Assembly (NCBI GenBank): GCA_015655115.1 | Contig: JAATFQ010000237.1 | Coordinates: forward strand, 1 to 46,436 | Length of the DNA stretch: 46,436 nt | Reading direction: 5' to 3' | Origin: Sphingobacteriales bacterium | GTDB taxonomy: Bacteria; Bacteroidota; Bacteroidia; Sphingobacteriales; Sphingobacteriaceae | Shown here: positions 32,114 through 41,568 of the stretch, piece by piece | Layout: every line of letters begins with the position of its first letter | How positions within the stretch are numbered: position 1 is the first letter of the stretch | Notes under the pieces: model-generated | What the model was told of the DNA's origin: nothing | Seen by the model: only the letters and a program-made list of their open reading frames with translations | Databases searched by the model: none | Translations under genes and position numbers: made by a program

Positions 32114-33073
32114 ATGAGAGTAGCGAGTTCCCTGTATTATATTGTATTTTTAAGCACCGCACTGGCTGCCTGTAACGCTAAACCTACTAAAGACACCCCC
32201 AAAGAAAAAGCAGAGCAAGTTAGCCCGTCTGACCTGGATGCAATAAAGGGGATAAAATATACCGAAGTTAAGCGCAGGTTTAGCAACGGATTATCATTTG
32301 ATACCACAGGATTCCAACAGGAACCAAGCTGGATCATTCAGTTACATTCACGGGATACTATGCTTGCCTATGACCCGGCGCAAAAGATCATGCAGGGCTT
32401 CCATTTACATCATGACCATTCCAATGTATATAATTTTGCAAAAGAATGGTTCCGGTTTAAACTGGTCAGCAAAGACAGCCTTGTATTCCAGCGCCTGCAG
32501 GTCACAAAAAAAGAAATAGCTGACGATATCCGCTCGGATGTAAATATGACGTTTTATGCCAACAGCTATATAGAAAAAGTATTGCACACCACAGCAGAAA
32601 AACTGCAACGCCCCAGTGCTGCTGACACTACCTTTATCCGTAAAATGATTGCCAAAGCAAACCGCAATCCGGATAAGCGTGATAGTGTTTTCGCGGGCCG
32701 GCAAATTGTACAGCTTATCCCGAAAAGTGATATGATCTCGGTAGAATTTATCAGTTCTTTAGATCCCCTGGAGGGCCGCACAAGAGCATTTGACTACATT
32801 TATCCGCGCTACAAAATTGTAATCGACCGGGCATATAAAGATTTTGCGTATGAATTTAACGTGATTGCAGATGAAAAAGGCAAACTGAGACTAAGCTATT
32901 TTTATACCAATTTACCCGAATTTTATGAGGTGCGAAAAAAGGTTTTAAGCGGAATTGTGGACATATACCTTCAAAATTTGCTAAAAATTCAACCCGGAAG
33001 CACTTTAGGCATTCCTCACGCAAGTGAAATAACAGTAACGGTCAGAGGTAAAAAATCGGCGCCTCGCAAATAA
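32114..33073 (+). CDS. Orphan outer-membrane-type lipoprotein, unknown
   Basis: I do not recognise this 319-residue protein. It has a lipoprotein signal: MRVASSLYYIVFLSTALAAC with the lipobox LAAC and C20, then a charged linker (NAKPTKDTPKEKAEQ). The rest is a soluble mix of strands and helices, rich in aromatic residues and charge, with a HLHHDHSN cluster near residue 97. An earlier ATG at 32099 adds five residues (MRCLI). I prefer 32114 for a cleaner signal peptide and because the promoter ends at 32090. It is likely exported and lipid-anchored. It is flanked by a terminator upstream and csp downstream. Confidence 0.75.
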   Translation: MRVASSLYYIVFLSTALAACNAKPTKDTPKEKAEQVSPSDLDAIKGIKYTEVKRRFSNGLSFDTTGFQQEPSWIIQLHSRDTMLAYDPAQKIMQGFHLHHDHSNVYNFAKEWFRFKLVSKDSLVFQRLQVTKKEIADDIRSDVNMTFYANSYIEKVLHTTAEKLQRPSAADTTFIRKMIAKANRNPDKRDSVFAGRQIVQLIPKSDMISVEFISSLDPLEGRTRAFDYIYPRYKIVIDRAYKDFAYEFNVIADEKGKLRLSYFYTNLPEFYEVRKKVLSGIVDIYLQNLLKIQPGSTLGIPHASEITVTVRGKKSAPRK

Positions 33074-33162
33074 AAAATTATATTTATCAAAAAATGAAGC
33101 ATTTGCATAAATGCAAAAAAAATAATTACTACCTTGCCACCTTATTATTAATACTTAATACA

Positions 33163-33354
33163 ATGCAAGAAGGAACAGTAAAATTTTTTAATGTAACTAA
33201 AGGTTTCGGATTTATCGTACCAGCTAACGGCGATAGCGAAATTTTTGTACATTCAACAGGCCTTATCGATGAGATCCGTGAAAACGACAAAGTAGAATAC
33301 GATGTTGAAAGCGGAAAAAAAGGTTTGAATGCGATCAATGTTAAAGTAATCTAG
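33163..33354 (+). CDS. Cold-shock domain protein (CspA family)
   Basis: The 63-residue protein is a single cold-shock domain. RNP1 is seen as TKGFGFIVP (usual KGFGFI) and RNP2 as EIFVHST (usual FVHFS), on the five-stranded beta-barrel frame GTVKFFN...KVEYDVESGKKGLNAINVKVI. It binds single-stranded nucleic acid and acts as an RNA chaperone. I chose the ATG at 33163. The frame extends to an ATG at 33094, but the added 23 residues (MKHLHKCKKNN...) are not family-like and include a hairpin-forming stretch. A strong terminator follows 24 bp after the stop. Confidence 0.93.
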   Translation: MQEGTVKFFNVTKGFGFIVPANGDSEIFVHSTGLIDEIRENDKVEYDVESGKKGLNAINVKVI

Positions 33355-33378
33355 AATTATTATAACCACAATTCGTAC

Positions 33379-33409
33379 AAGCTTCCTGATGACATCAGGA
33401 AGCTTTTTT
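33379..33409 (+). terminator. Terminator of the cold-shock gene
   Basis: A 10-bp stem AAGCTTCCTG/CAGGAAGCTT (33379-33388 with 33396-33405) closes a 7-nt loop, with T continuing to 33409. The arms could pair to 13 bp. Confidence 0.85.
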
Positions 33410-33512
33410 ATGCGCTCTGTTTTCAACATCTTCCTGCTCCTTCCGCCTTTATTCAAAGCCACGATTCGCTTTTACTGTATACAATTTTTATATTTAAGTT
33501 CAAATTGGTTTG

Positions 33513-36500
33513 ATGGACAGCAATTACGAACTTCTTATTGCAAAAATTAATGAGTTTACTCAGAAGTTTTACCTGAATAAGCTACTCAGAGGACTGATCT
33601 ATTCTTTAGCGCTGTTACTCTCTGTATACCTGCTGTTATTCGTTCTGGTATATTATTTTCAGCCTGGAGCACTCATAAAAACAACACTGTTCTTTAGCTA
33701 TATCCTGTTACTGGCCATTTCCGTGGCCCTGGGTATCATCAGGCCTTCTCTCGCCTATTTCAAATTCACAAAAACGCTGAGCACTAAGGAATCGGCCACT
33801 TTAATTGGCAATCATTTCCATGAAGTGAGTGACAAATTGCTGAATACGATCCAGCTTAAAGAACTGGCGGATTTATCGCCGCAACATAAACAATTGATCC
33901 TTGCAGGGATAGATCAGAAGATCAATGATTTAAAACCTATTCCTTTTAGCCATGCTATCCGCTTAAAGGAGAATAAAAAATACGTTAAGTATTTCCTTAT
34001 CCCATTGCTGCTTATCCTCACTATTGCCGTCGTTGCTCCTGTAGTACTGAAAGAGGGTACCCATAGCTTTATACAGTATGATCAACAGATTTTACCTCCC
34101 CCGCCTTTTCAATTTAAACTGCTGAACTCATCACTGGATGTTTTACAGGGTGATGATTTAAGGCTGGAACTACAGCTTAATGGCGACCAGCTGCCGCAGG
34201 AAGTATATATACAGGAGGGACTCAATACTTTTAAACTAGAAAAAGATAATCATAGCAGGTTCCACTATACCTTCAAAAATATCCAGAAAAATCAGGTTTT
34301 TACACTGAATGCCGGTGGTTTTTCCTCTGTTCCGTACCAGCTGAAGGTGAAAGCACGCCCGGAAGTTGTAGGATTGCAGGCTGATCTTATCTATCCGGCA
34401 TACCTGCATAAAAAGAAAGAGCAGATTCAAAATGCAGGTGACCTGCTGGTTCCTGAAGGAACGATGATCAAATGGATAATCACGACAGCAAACAGTAACC
34501 GTATATCATTTCTGCTGGATGGCAAGAGTATTCCATTGACCATTCAGCATAACCAGTCTGCTTTTAGTGCCAGGGCTTTGAAAAATACCAGTTACCACAT
34601 TAACCCGGCAAATAATGTTGCTGCTATCACAGACTCTGCAGGTCATCGGATAACGGTTATCGCTGACCTGCTGCCTGCCATTGACGTGGTGGAAAATGCT
34701 GATTCTCTAAGTAACAAAGCCGTTTATTTTACAGGCAAAATAAGCGACGACCATGGCTTTAGCAGCTTGAAGTTTGTATATACGATATTTTCTGATGGGC
34801 GGGCTAAAAGAAAAAGCATCACTTCTATTCCCATTAAAAATGGGACTGAGTTTTCTTTTTTCCATTTTGTTAACATTAAAAATATCTCCGTGCAACAGGG
34901 TGAAATGCTGGAGTATTTTTTTGAAGTAGCGGATAATGATGAGATAAATGGCTTTAAACGGAGCAGGACACCTGTGAAAACATATCTGATGCCCAGTGAT
35001 CAGCAAATTGCCAGTCAGCTCAAAGCGGGAGGCACCGCACTGAAACAAAAAATGGATGGTGCTATTAAACTTGCAGCGACGATAGAAAAGGATAGCAAAA
35101 AACTAAGTCAGCAGCTGCTGGATAAAAAAACACTGACATTTGAAGATAAGAAAGAGATTGCACAGCTACTCGATAAACAGAAAAAATTAGAGGCTGCGGT
35201 ACAGGATATCAAAAACCTAAAAGAAAAGAATTCTGCAGCGCAGCAGGAAAATGAGGCCATGAAAAACGAATTGGCAGAGAAACAAAAGCAAATTGACGAC
35301 TTATTCAATCATGTGCTCAATCCTGAAACGAAGTCGCTGCTCGAAAAATTACAGGCACTGATGGAACAGAATAACAAAGACCAGATGCAAAATGAATTGT
35401 CGAAGATGAATATGGACAATAAATCGCTCAAAAATGAACTGGACCGCATCCTGGAACTATATAAACAACTGGAGTTTGAACAGGATATTCAAAATAAAAT
35501 TGACCGCCTAAATAAACTTGCTGAAAAACAGAAAGAACTTGGCAATGCAGCTAAAGCGAAAAACCCATCGCTGGAAGAGCTCAAAAAACAACAGCAACAG
35601 GTAACATCAGATTTTAATGCCATAAAAAAAGAACTGAAGACACTAGACGAGAAAAATCAGGCTTTGGAACGCCCCAATCCTTTCCAAAGCCCGGAGAAAG
35701 AAACGAAACAAATTCAGGAACAACAGCAGTTTATTCAACAGCAGCTGGATCAGAATGAACCAAAAAAGGCGGCACCCATGCAGGAAAAAGCAGCAGGACA
35801 GCTACAGGAACTGGCAAAAAAACTGGAAGAAAAACAACAGGAATCGCAAGAGATGGAAAGTAACCTGAACGCTGATGAACTGCGGGAATTGCTCCAGCAT
35901 CTCTTATACAGTTCTTTTGAGCAGGAAAAGCTGATGCTCAGATTTAAGCAGATGAATAGCGCCGATCCTGCTTATATACCAGGTGTACAACAACAACGTA
36001 TGTTGAAGGATAATATGAAGACTGTTGCCGACAGCCTTCGTGCTTTAAGTAAACGGGTGCCACAGATTGAAAGTACGGTGACTGATGAAATGCAGAAAAT
36101 CAATTTCAACATGGATAAAAGCCTGGATAATCTGGCAGAAAGACATACTCTGGAAGCCCTGAAAAATCAGCAATATACGATGACCTCCATCAATAACCTT
36201 TCCCTTATGCTCAATGAAGCATTGGAACAAATGGAAAAAAACAAGAAAAATGGTAAAGGCAGTGGCAAGAGCGGTAAAAAATCTATGCAACAATTACAAC
36301 AGATGCAACAGCAGCTGAATAAAAATATGCAGGAAGCCAAAAATAAACTGCAGCAATCAGGAAATAAAGGCATAGTGCCAAAGGGAAAGATGAGTGAGGA
36401 ATTCGCTAAAATGGCTCAACAACAGCAAATGATCCGTGAAGCTTTACAGAAAATAAACTCAGAGCAGAATAAAGATGGTAAAGGCAGTCTTGGCAATCTG

Positions 36501-36818
36501 AACCAGCTGATCAAAGATATGAAGCAAACAGAGACTGAGCTCGTAAATAAGCGACTGGAGCAGGAAACTATAAACCGCCAGAAAAACCTGCTCAGCAAAT
36601 TATTAGAGGCCGATAAAGCAGAGCGTGAGCAAAATGAAGATGGCAAAAGAGAAAGCAATGCAGGTAAGAATTTCCCTCCTTCTTATCAGAAGATGCTGGA
36701 TCAATTCAGGAAAAAACAAAGCGGAGAACTGGAATTCTTACAGAAACTACCTCCAGATCTGAATTACTATTACAAAAATAAGATAGCTGATTATTTTAAA
36801 TTGCTAAATTTGCAGTAA
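33513..36818 (+). CDS. DUF4175 family large membrane protein with Gln/Lys-rich coiled coil
   Basis: The 1101-residue protein belongs to the DUF4175 type seen in Bacteroidota. Two membrane helices lie near the N terminus (LLRGLIYSLALLLSVYLL and the TTLFFSYILLLAISVALG stretch) and a third near residue 155-175 (YFLIPLLLILTIAVVAPV). A beta-rich, probably periplasmic region follows to about residue 490, then a very long coiled-coil region (about 510-1060) dominated by Gln, Lys, Glu and Asn. The function is unknown. The preceding codon is a TTG at 33510, but the ATG at 33513 is the natural start. ybeY follows 16 bp after the stop, so they share a transcript. Confidence 0.85.
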   Translation: MDSNYELLIAKINEFTQKFYLNKLLRGLIYSLALLLSVYLLLFVLVYYFQPGALIKTTLFFSYILLLAISVALGIIRPSLAYFKFTKTLSTKESATLIGNHFHEVSDKLLNTIQLKELADLSPQHKQLILAGIDQKINDLKPIPFSHAIRLKENKKYVKYFLIPLLLILTIAVVAPVVLKEGTHSFIQYDQQILPPPPFQFKLLNSSLDVLQGDDLRLELQLNGDQLPQEVYIQEGLNTFKLEKDNHSRFHYTFKNIQKNQVFTLNAGGFSSVPYQLKVKARPEVVGLQADLIYPAYLHKKKEQIQNAGDLLVPEGTMIKWIITTANSNRISFLLDGKSIPLTIQHNQSAFSARALKNTSYHINPANNVAAITDSAGHRITVIADLLPAIDVVENADSLSNKAVYFTGKISDDHGFSSLKFVYTIFSDGRAKRKSITSIPIKNGTEFSFFHFVNIKNISVQQGEMLEYFFEVADNDEINGFKRSRTPVKTYLMPSDQQIASQLKAGGTALKQKMDGAIKLAATIEKDSKKLSQQLLDKKTLTFEDKKEIAQLLDKQKKLEAAVQDIKNLKEKNSAAQQENEAMKNELAEKQKQIDDLFNHVLNPETKSLLEKLQALMEQNNKDQMQNELSKMNMDNKSLKNELDRILELYKQLEFEQDIQNKIDRLNKLAEKQKELGNAAKAKNPSLEELKKQQQQVTSDFNAIKKELKTLDEKNQALERPNPFQSPEKETKQIQEQQQFIQQQLDQNEPKKAAPMQEKAAGQLQELAKKLEEKQQESQEMESNLNADELRELLQHLLYSSFEQEKLMLRFKQMNSADPAYIPGVQQQRMLKDNMKTVADSLRALSKRVPQIESTVTDEMQKINFNMDKSLDNLAERHTLEALKNQQYTMTSINNLSLMLNEALEQMEKNKKNGKGSGKSGKKSMQQLQQMQQQLNKNMQEAKNKLQQSGNKGIVPKGKMSEEFAKMAQQQQMIREALQKINSEQNKDGKGSLGNLNQLIKDMKQTETELVNKRLEQETINRQKNLLSKLLEADKAEREQNEDGKRESNAGKNFPPSYQKMLDQFRKKQSGELEFLQKLPPDLNYYYKNKIADYFKLLNLQ

Positions 36819-36834
36819 ATATTACCCTCTGCTA

Positions 36835-37269
36835 ATGCGTAAACCACCTATCAATTTTTTTACTGAAGAAATCCAGTATACTCTTAAAAATAAAATACGA
36901 ACAAGAACCTGGATTAAGGATACTATTGAGGCAGAGGGCTACGTACTGGAGGAATTGAACTTTATCTTTTGCTCTGACGAATACTTACTGGCTATAAACC
37001 AACAATACCTGAATCATGACACATATACTGACGTGATTACTTTTGACAACGCAGAGGAGCTTAAAACGATTGTAGGGGATATTTTTATCAGCATTGACCG
37101 TATACAGGAAAATGCCAAATTGTTTGGCGGTAATACGGACGCAGAACTGCGCAGGGTAATGATACACGGTACGCTGCACCTGCTTGGATATAAGGACAAA
37201 AGCAAGTCGGCCAAGAAACTAATGACTCAGAAAGAAGATCAATATTTACTACAATTTACTGTAAATTAG
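36835..37269 (+). CDS. ybeY: Endoribonuclease YbeY, rRNA maturation factor
   Basis: The 144-residue protein is a UPF0054/YbeY metalloenzyme that processes 16S rRNA ends and takes part in ribosome quality control. The signature is HGTLHLLGYKDK with H111 and H115, plus N-terminal strands and the DVITF block (DVITFDNAEE). The third zinc His of E. coli YbeY (GYDH) is replaced by Asp (GYKD, D121), a plausible metal ligand. The gene follows the DUF4175 gene by 16 bp. A short palindrome with a downstream TATTTTT tract lies just after the stop. Confidence 0.92.
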   Translation: MRKPPINFFTEEIQYTLKNKIRTRTWIKDTIEAEGYVLEELNFIFCSDEYLLAINQQYLNHDTYTDVITFDNAEELKTIVGDIFISIDRIQENAKLFGGNTDAELRRVMIHGTLHLLGYKDKSKSAKKLMTQKEDQYLLQFTVN

Positions 37270-37281
37270 TTAGTTACAAAA

Positions 37282-37306
37282 AAACCTTAATTAAGGTTTG
37301 TATTTT
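37282..37306 (+). terminator. Weak terminator after ybeY
   Basis: AAACCTTAA/TTAAGGTTT (37282-37290 with 37291-37299) is followed by GTATTTTT. The A+T-rich stem has no dedicated loop, so strength is doubtful. Confidence 0.4.
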
Positions 37307-37499
37307 TATCTGTATGAAACGGAATAAACCGTATTCATCTCTGACTATATGGATTTAAGTATGGCAGGGACTTTCATTTAACTGGTCCTCCTCCTATCAT
37401 TTTGAACTATGTTTTATATCTGTTCTCTGATCATCTCCGTATCAACTCTTTTAATACCGAGCTATCTGAATACATATAATATACCATTAATTATTTACT

Positions 37500-37507
37500 T
37501 ACTTTTG
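37500..37507 (+). promoter_or_regulatory. -7 element upstream of the ABC-F gene
   Basis: TACTTTTG matches TAnnTTTG and begins 47 bp before the TTG start codon. No TTG is found at -33. Confidence 0.35.
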
Positions 37508-37546
37508 CAGGTAATTTCTTATCTGATAATCCGTTAAAAAAATACT

Positions 37547-39412
37547 TTGAGCACACTAATAGCAGCAGAAAACTTAGGCCATGCCTATAACGACGAATGG
37601 TTATTCAAAAATTTGACACTAGGCATCCAAACCGGTCAGCGTGTAGCGCTGGTAGGAATTAATGGCGCCGGAAAAAGCACTTTATTGAAACTATTAGCCG
37701 AGCGTTTTAATCCTCTTGAAGGAAAAATCGTTAAAAATAAATCGGTAAGAATTGGATTTTTAGATCAGGAACCATCTTTTCCTGCTGGTTATTCTATTAG
37801 CGATTTTATCTTTTCACTGGAAAATAAACAGCAACAGCTGATTAAAGAATATGAGGAAATTATCGAAGATCCTAATCCCGATGAGAAAACATTAAACAGG
37901 TTATATGAAGAATTAAGCGAACATAATGCCTGGGAATATGAACATGAGATTAAAACTATCCTGAGCCGTATGGGCATTAATCACCTGCAGCAAAAAATAG
38001 ATACATTATCTGGGGGACAAAAAAAACGAATAGCTCTGGCAAAACTGCTGATCGAAGATCCTGACATCTATGTCCTCGATGAGCCTACCAATCATTTGGA
38101 TATTGATACTATAGAATGGCTTGAAAAACTGCTTACATCAGGAAATAAAACTATTTTATTGGTTACCCATGACCGCTATTTTCTGGATAATGTATGTAAT
38201 ACAATTGTAGAACTGGACAGGGGGAAAATATATAATTATAGTGGTAATTATGCATATTTCCTGGAGAAGAAATCGGAACGTGAAGCAGCTGATGAAAGTA
38301 CTTTTCATAAAAATAAGAACCTGTTAAAAAAGGAACTGGAATGGATGAGAAGAATGCCGCAGGCAAGAGGTACAAAATCACAGGCCAGGATTGATGCTTT
38401 TTATGATCTGGATAATAAAACTAAGCAGCGTAGCGATAACCAGAATATTACTTTAAATGTGAAGATGTCACGACAGGGAAATAAAATACTTGAACTGGAC
38501 CACGTGGGACAAACTTTTGATGATAAAAAGATCATTAATGATTTTACCTATACTTTTAAACGTGCAGACAGAATTGGGCTGGCAGGAAAAAATGGAACTG
38601 GTAAATCTACCCTGCTGAATATTATTACCGGGTACCTCACACCAGGAAAAGGAAAAGTAAGCACAGGAGAAACTACTGTTTATGGATATTATAAACAAGG
38701 TGGTTTAGCTTTTAATGAAAAAGAAAGGGTAATTGATATCGTTAAATCTGAAGCCGAATATATAAAAATGGCAGATGGGCAAACAATATCGGCTTCTCAG
38801 CTATTAACACTGTTCCTGTTTCCACCGAAGAAGCAGCATGGAATGGTAGAAAAATTAAGTGGTGGAGAAAAGAAACGTTTGCACCTGATGAAGGTACTGA
38901 TGCTGAATCCTAACTTTTTAATTCTCGATGAACCTACCAATGATTTAGATATTGATACGCTGAATGTGTTAGAAGAATTTTTAGAGAACTTTCCCGGAGT
39001 ATTGATATTAGTTTCACATGATAGATACCTGTTAGATAAAATGAGTGATCAGTTATTTATTATGGAAGGAAATGGTGAGGTTAATATTTATAATGGTAAT
39101 TACTCCGAATACCGTTTAAGCCTGGATGCGGCTAAAGAAAAGAACGATATTAAAGTGGTAAAGAATAAAAGTACCACAGAAACTGCTGTTCCAAAAAAGC
39201 TAACATATGCTGAACAAAAAGAATTAGATGAACTGGAAACAAAGATTGCAATTATAGAAAAAGAAATAGACGACCTTACTGCATCCCTCCTTGCCATCGA
39301 CAGTTCCAACTATCAGGAAATTCAAAACGTAAGTCTTACAATTGAAACTTTGAATAAGACGATGGAACATACTATGGAACGATGGGTTGAATTATCGGAT
39401 AAAGTGAATTAG
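37547..39412 (+). CDS. ABC-F family ATPase (Uup-like ribosome-associated)
   Basis: The 621-residue protein has two ABC domains and no membrane segment. The first has Walker A GINGAGKST (37-45), LSGGQKKR and VLDEPTNHLD; the second has GKNGTGKST, LSGGEKKR and ILDEPTNDLD. Between them is the ABC-F linker with KSQARIDAFYDL, and a C-terminal coiled coil (about 535-620) suggests Uup. ABC-F proteins bind the ribosomal E site and rescue or tune translation. The start is TTG at 37547: an in-frame TAA lies 12 bp upstream, and homology begins at MSTLIAAENLGHAY, leaving no ATG choice. Composition is A+T-rich. Confidence 0.92.
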   Translation: MSTLIAAENLGHAYNDEWLFKNLTLGIQTGQRVALVGINGAGKSTLLKLLAERFNPLEGKIVKNKSVRIGFLDQEPSFPAGYSISDFIFSLENKQQQLIKEYEEIIEDPNPDEKTLNRLYEELSEHNAWEYEHEIKTILSRMGINHLQQKIDTLSGGQKKRIALAKLLIEDPDIYVLDEPTNHLDIDTIEWLEKLLTSGNKTILLVTHDRYFLDNVCNTIVELDRGKIYNYSGNYAYFLEKKSEREAADESTFHKNKNLLKKELEWMRRMPQARGTKSQARIDAFYDLDNKTKQRSDNQNITLNVKMSRQGNKILELDHVGQTFDDKKIINDFTYTFKRADRIGLAGKNGTGKSTLLNIITGYLTPGKGKVSTGETTVYGYYKQGGLAFNEKERVIDIVKSEAEYIKMADGQTISASQLLTLFLFPPKKQHGMVEKLSGGEKKRLHLMKVLMLNPNFLILDEPTNDLDIDTLNVLEEFLENFPGVLILVSHDRYLLDKMSDQLFIMEGNGEVNIYNGNYSEYRLSLDAAKEKNDIKVVKNKSTTETAVPKKLTYAEQKELDELETKIAIIEKEIDDLTASLLAIDSSNYQEIQNVSLTIETLNKTMEHTMERWVELSDKVN

Positions 39413-39421
39413 TAAAATAAT

Positions 39422-39444
39422 AAACGACTTAAATTAAGTCGTTT
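39422..39444 (+). terminator. Terminator of the ABC-F gene
   Basis: AAACGACTTAA/TTAAGTCGTTT (39422-39432 with 39434-39444) with a short T run lies 10 bp after the stop. The central A and neighbouring T/A bases make the loop. Confidence 0.55.
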
Positions 39445-39494
39445 TAAACGCCAAAAACCTTTAGACAGGTGGGTTGGGCAATACAGAAACAAAA

Positions 39495-39510
39495 TGTTCC
39501 ACGTGAAACA
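39495..39510. other. parS site 1 (ParB-binding centromere-like sequence)
   Basis: The 16-mer TGTTCCACGTGAAACA matches the bacterial parS consensus TGTTNCACGTGAAACA at every defined base. An identical copy starts 45 bp downstream. ParB nucleates on such sites and spreads to drive chromosome segregation. It lies in the gap before mnmG, a gene often near oriC. Confidence 0.8.
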
Positions 39511-39539
39511 TACAGGCTTATAACAGCTAAATAAATCAG

Positions 39540-39555
39540 TGTTCCACGTGAAACA
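39540..39555. other. parS site 2
   Basis: Second identical copy of TGTTCCACGTGAAACA, in the same orientation as the first and ending 18 bp before the mnmG start codon. A perfect 16-bp repetition with this consensus is far beyond chance in one 162-bp gap. No parA or parB is in the window. Confidence 0.8.
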
Positions 39556-39573
39556 CACCTTAAAAAAAAGAAG

Positions 39574-41436
39574 ATGTTTAAAGAATATGATGTAATTGTA
39601 GTTGGCGCAGGACATGCAGGTTGTGAAGCTGCTGCTGCTGCTGCTAACATGGGATCGTCTGTTTTATTGGTGACGATGAATATGGAAACGATAGCCCAGA
39701 TGAGTTGCAATCCTGCAATGGGTGGGGTAGCCAAAGGTCAGATTGTTAGAGAAATCGATGCTATGGGCGGGTATTCTGGTATTATCAGCGACAAAACTAC
39801 CCTCCAGTTTAGAATGCTCAATCTCTCAAAGGGTCCTGCAATGTGGAGTCCACGTGCACAGAATGACAGAAAAAGATTTGCTGAAGAATGGAGATTAGCA
39901 CTGGAACGAACACCAAATGTAGATTTTTGGCAGGACATGGTCAGCAGCCTCATCATAACAAATAATGTGGTCACTGGCGTCAGGACCTCTATTGGTGTTG
40001 AAATTAAAGCTAAAAGTGTAGTATTGACTAATGGTACTTTTTTAAACGGACTGATCCATATCGGAGAAAAGAAATTTGGAGGTGGCCGTACAGGAGAAAA
40101 AGCAGCAACAGGAATTACTGAACAATTAACTTCCATTGGGTTTGAAGCTGGAAGAATGAAAACCGGTACTCCTCCCCGTGTAGATGGCAGATCGCTGAAT
40201 TATTCTTTGATGGAAGAGCAATGGGGCGATGAAAATCCAGGACGCTTTTCTTATACAAATGTAGCAAGACCAACTGAAAAAAGATGCTGCTGGGTAACAT
40301 ATACCAATAGTAATGTCCATGAAACATTGAAAGAAGGATTTGAAAAATCACCTATGTTTACCGGAAGAATAAAAGGCCTTGGTCCGAGGTACTGTCCTTC
40401 GATAGAGGATAAAATTAATCGCTTTGCTGAACGTGACCGTCACCAGATTTTTGTAGAACCTGAGGGATGGAACACTTGTGAAATCTATGTAAATGGATTT
40501 TCTACTTCTTTGCCTGAGGATGTACAGTACAGGGCATTGATACAGATACCTGGATTTGAAAATGCAAAGATGTTCAGACCAGGGTATGCAATCGAATATG
40601 ATTATTTTCCACCCACCCAGCTGTCTTTAACACTGGAAACTAAATTGGTTGCAAATCTATACTTCGCGGGACAAATTAATGGAACAACAGGATACGAAGA
40701 GGCTGCTAGTCAGGGATTTATCGCTGGAATCAATGCTCATTTGAAGGTAAATGACCAGCCAGCACTAATTATGAAGAGATCAGAATCTTATATAGGTGTT
40801 TTGATTGACGACCTGGTCACCAAAGGAACAGAAGAACCTTATCGTATGTTTACCTCGAGAGCTGAACACAGACTTTTATTGAGACAGGATAATGCAGATA
40901 TTCGCCTCTCTCCTATTGGCCATAAACTCGGACTGATTAGTGACGAACGACTAGAGTTAGTAAAAAACAAAGTTGCCAACTCTGATAATATTGTAGCGTA
41001 TAGCAGGAAGCAGGGAATCGAAATGTCTGAAGCAAATGAGATGCTCGAAAGCTTAAACTCTACTCCTCTTGCACAAAACGTAAAATTATTTAGTGTACTC
41101 AGCAGACCACAAGTAGGAATAGATGATCTAAGAAAAGTGAGCCAAACATTTAATACTTATCTCAATCAGTTCGATCAGGAAACTATAGAACAGGCAGAAA
41201 TAAAAATAAAGTATGAAAGCTATTTCCTCAAAGAGCAGGAGATTGTAAATAAAATGCAAAAAATGGAGGACAAAGATATCAATCCGGATTTTGATTATTC
41301 AACCTTAGGATCTTTGTCAAAAGAAGCAAGAGAGAAATTATTGAAGATCAAACCTAGAACATTGGGACAAGCATCAAGAATTTCAGGAGTTTCTCCTTCA
41401 GATATTTCAGTATTGATGGTTCACATGAGTAAATAA
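39574..41436 (+). CDS. mnmG: MnmG (GidA), tRNA uridine-34 carboxymethylaminomethyl enzyme, large subunit
   Basis: The 620-residue FAD protein works with MnmE to modify U34 of tRNAs reading split codon boxes. It has the Rossmann motif [11 protein letters not shown] (residues 10-20), the [24 protein letters not shown] block (seen as SCNPAMGG and EIDAMGG), [38 protein letters not shown] and the C-terminal helical domain ending [12 protein letters not shown]. Length is standard. No TAnnTTTG element is seen in the gap upstream, where two parS sites occupy the promoter area. The gene is more A+T-rich than those in the left half of the window. Confidence 0.97.
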   Translation: MFKEYDVIVVGAGHAGCEAAAAAANMGSSVLLVTMNMETIAQMSCNPAMGGVAKGQIVREIDAMGGYSGIISDKTTLQFRMLNLSKGPAMWSPRAQNDRKRFAEEWRLALERTPNVDFWQDMVSSLIITNNVVTGVRTSIGVEIKAKSVVLTNGTFLNGLIHIGEKKFGGGRTGEKAATGITEQLTSIGFEAGRMKTGTPPRVDGRSLNYSLMEEQWGDENPGRFSYTNVARPTEKRCCWVTYTNSNVHETLKEGFEKSPMFTGRIKGLGPRYCPSIEDKINRFAERDRHQIFVEPEGWNTCEIYVNGFSTSLPEDVQYRALIQIPGFENAKMFRPGYAIEYDYFPPTQLSLTLETKLVANLYFAGQINGTTGYEEAASQGFIAGINAHLKVNDQPALIMKRSESYIGVLIDDLVTKGTEEPYRMFTSRAEHRLLLRQDNADIRLSPIGHKLGLISDERLELVKNKVANSDNIVAYSRKQGIEMSEANEMLESLNSTPLAQNVKLFSVLSRPQVGIDDLRKVSQTFNTYLNQFDQETIEQAEIKIKYESYFLKEQEIVNKMQKMEDKDINPDFDYSTLGSLSKEAREKLLKIKPRTLGQASRISGVSPSDISVLMVHMSK

Positions 41437-41568
41437 CTGATTATTAAATAGTTGAATCGTATTTTTAAAGCTAACAAAATGACTTCAAATAAAGCCATCT
41501 AAGAGCCTTAAAAATATTTTAAATAATATTAGATTAAAAATCATAAAAGCTTATTATATCCACTATAA

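Noticed and set aside
33094..33162. 23-residue N-terminal extension of the cold-shock protein
   Set aside because: CspA-family proteins start at MQEGTVKFFN or close to it. The upstream part is A+T-rich and contains an inverted repeat (GCATTT-N4-AAATGC).
38502..38517. Third CACGTG-containing site inside the ABC-F gene as parS
   Set aside because: The flanks (TGGAC before, GGACA after) differ from the consensus at several positions. Other CACGTG sites near 7523, 39850 and 44510 also fail.
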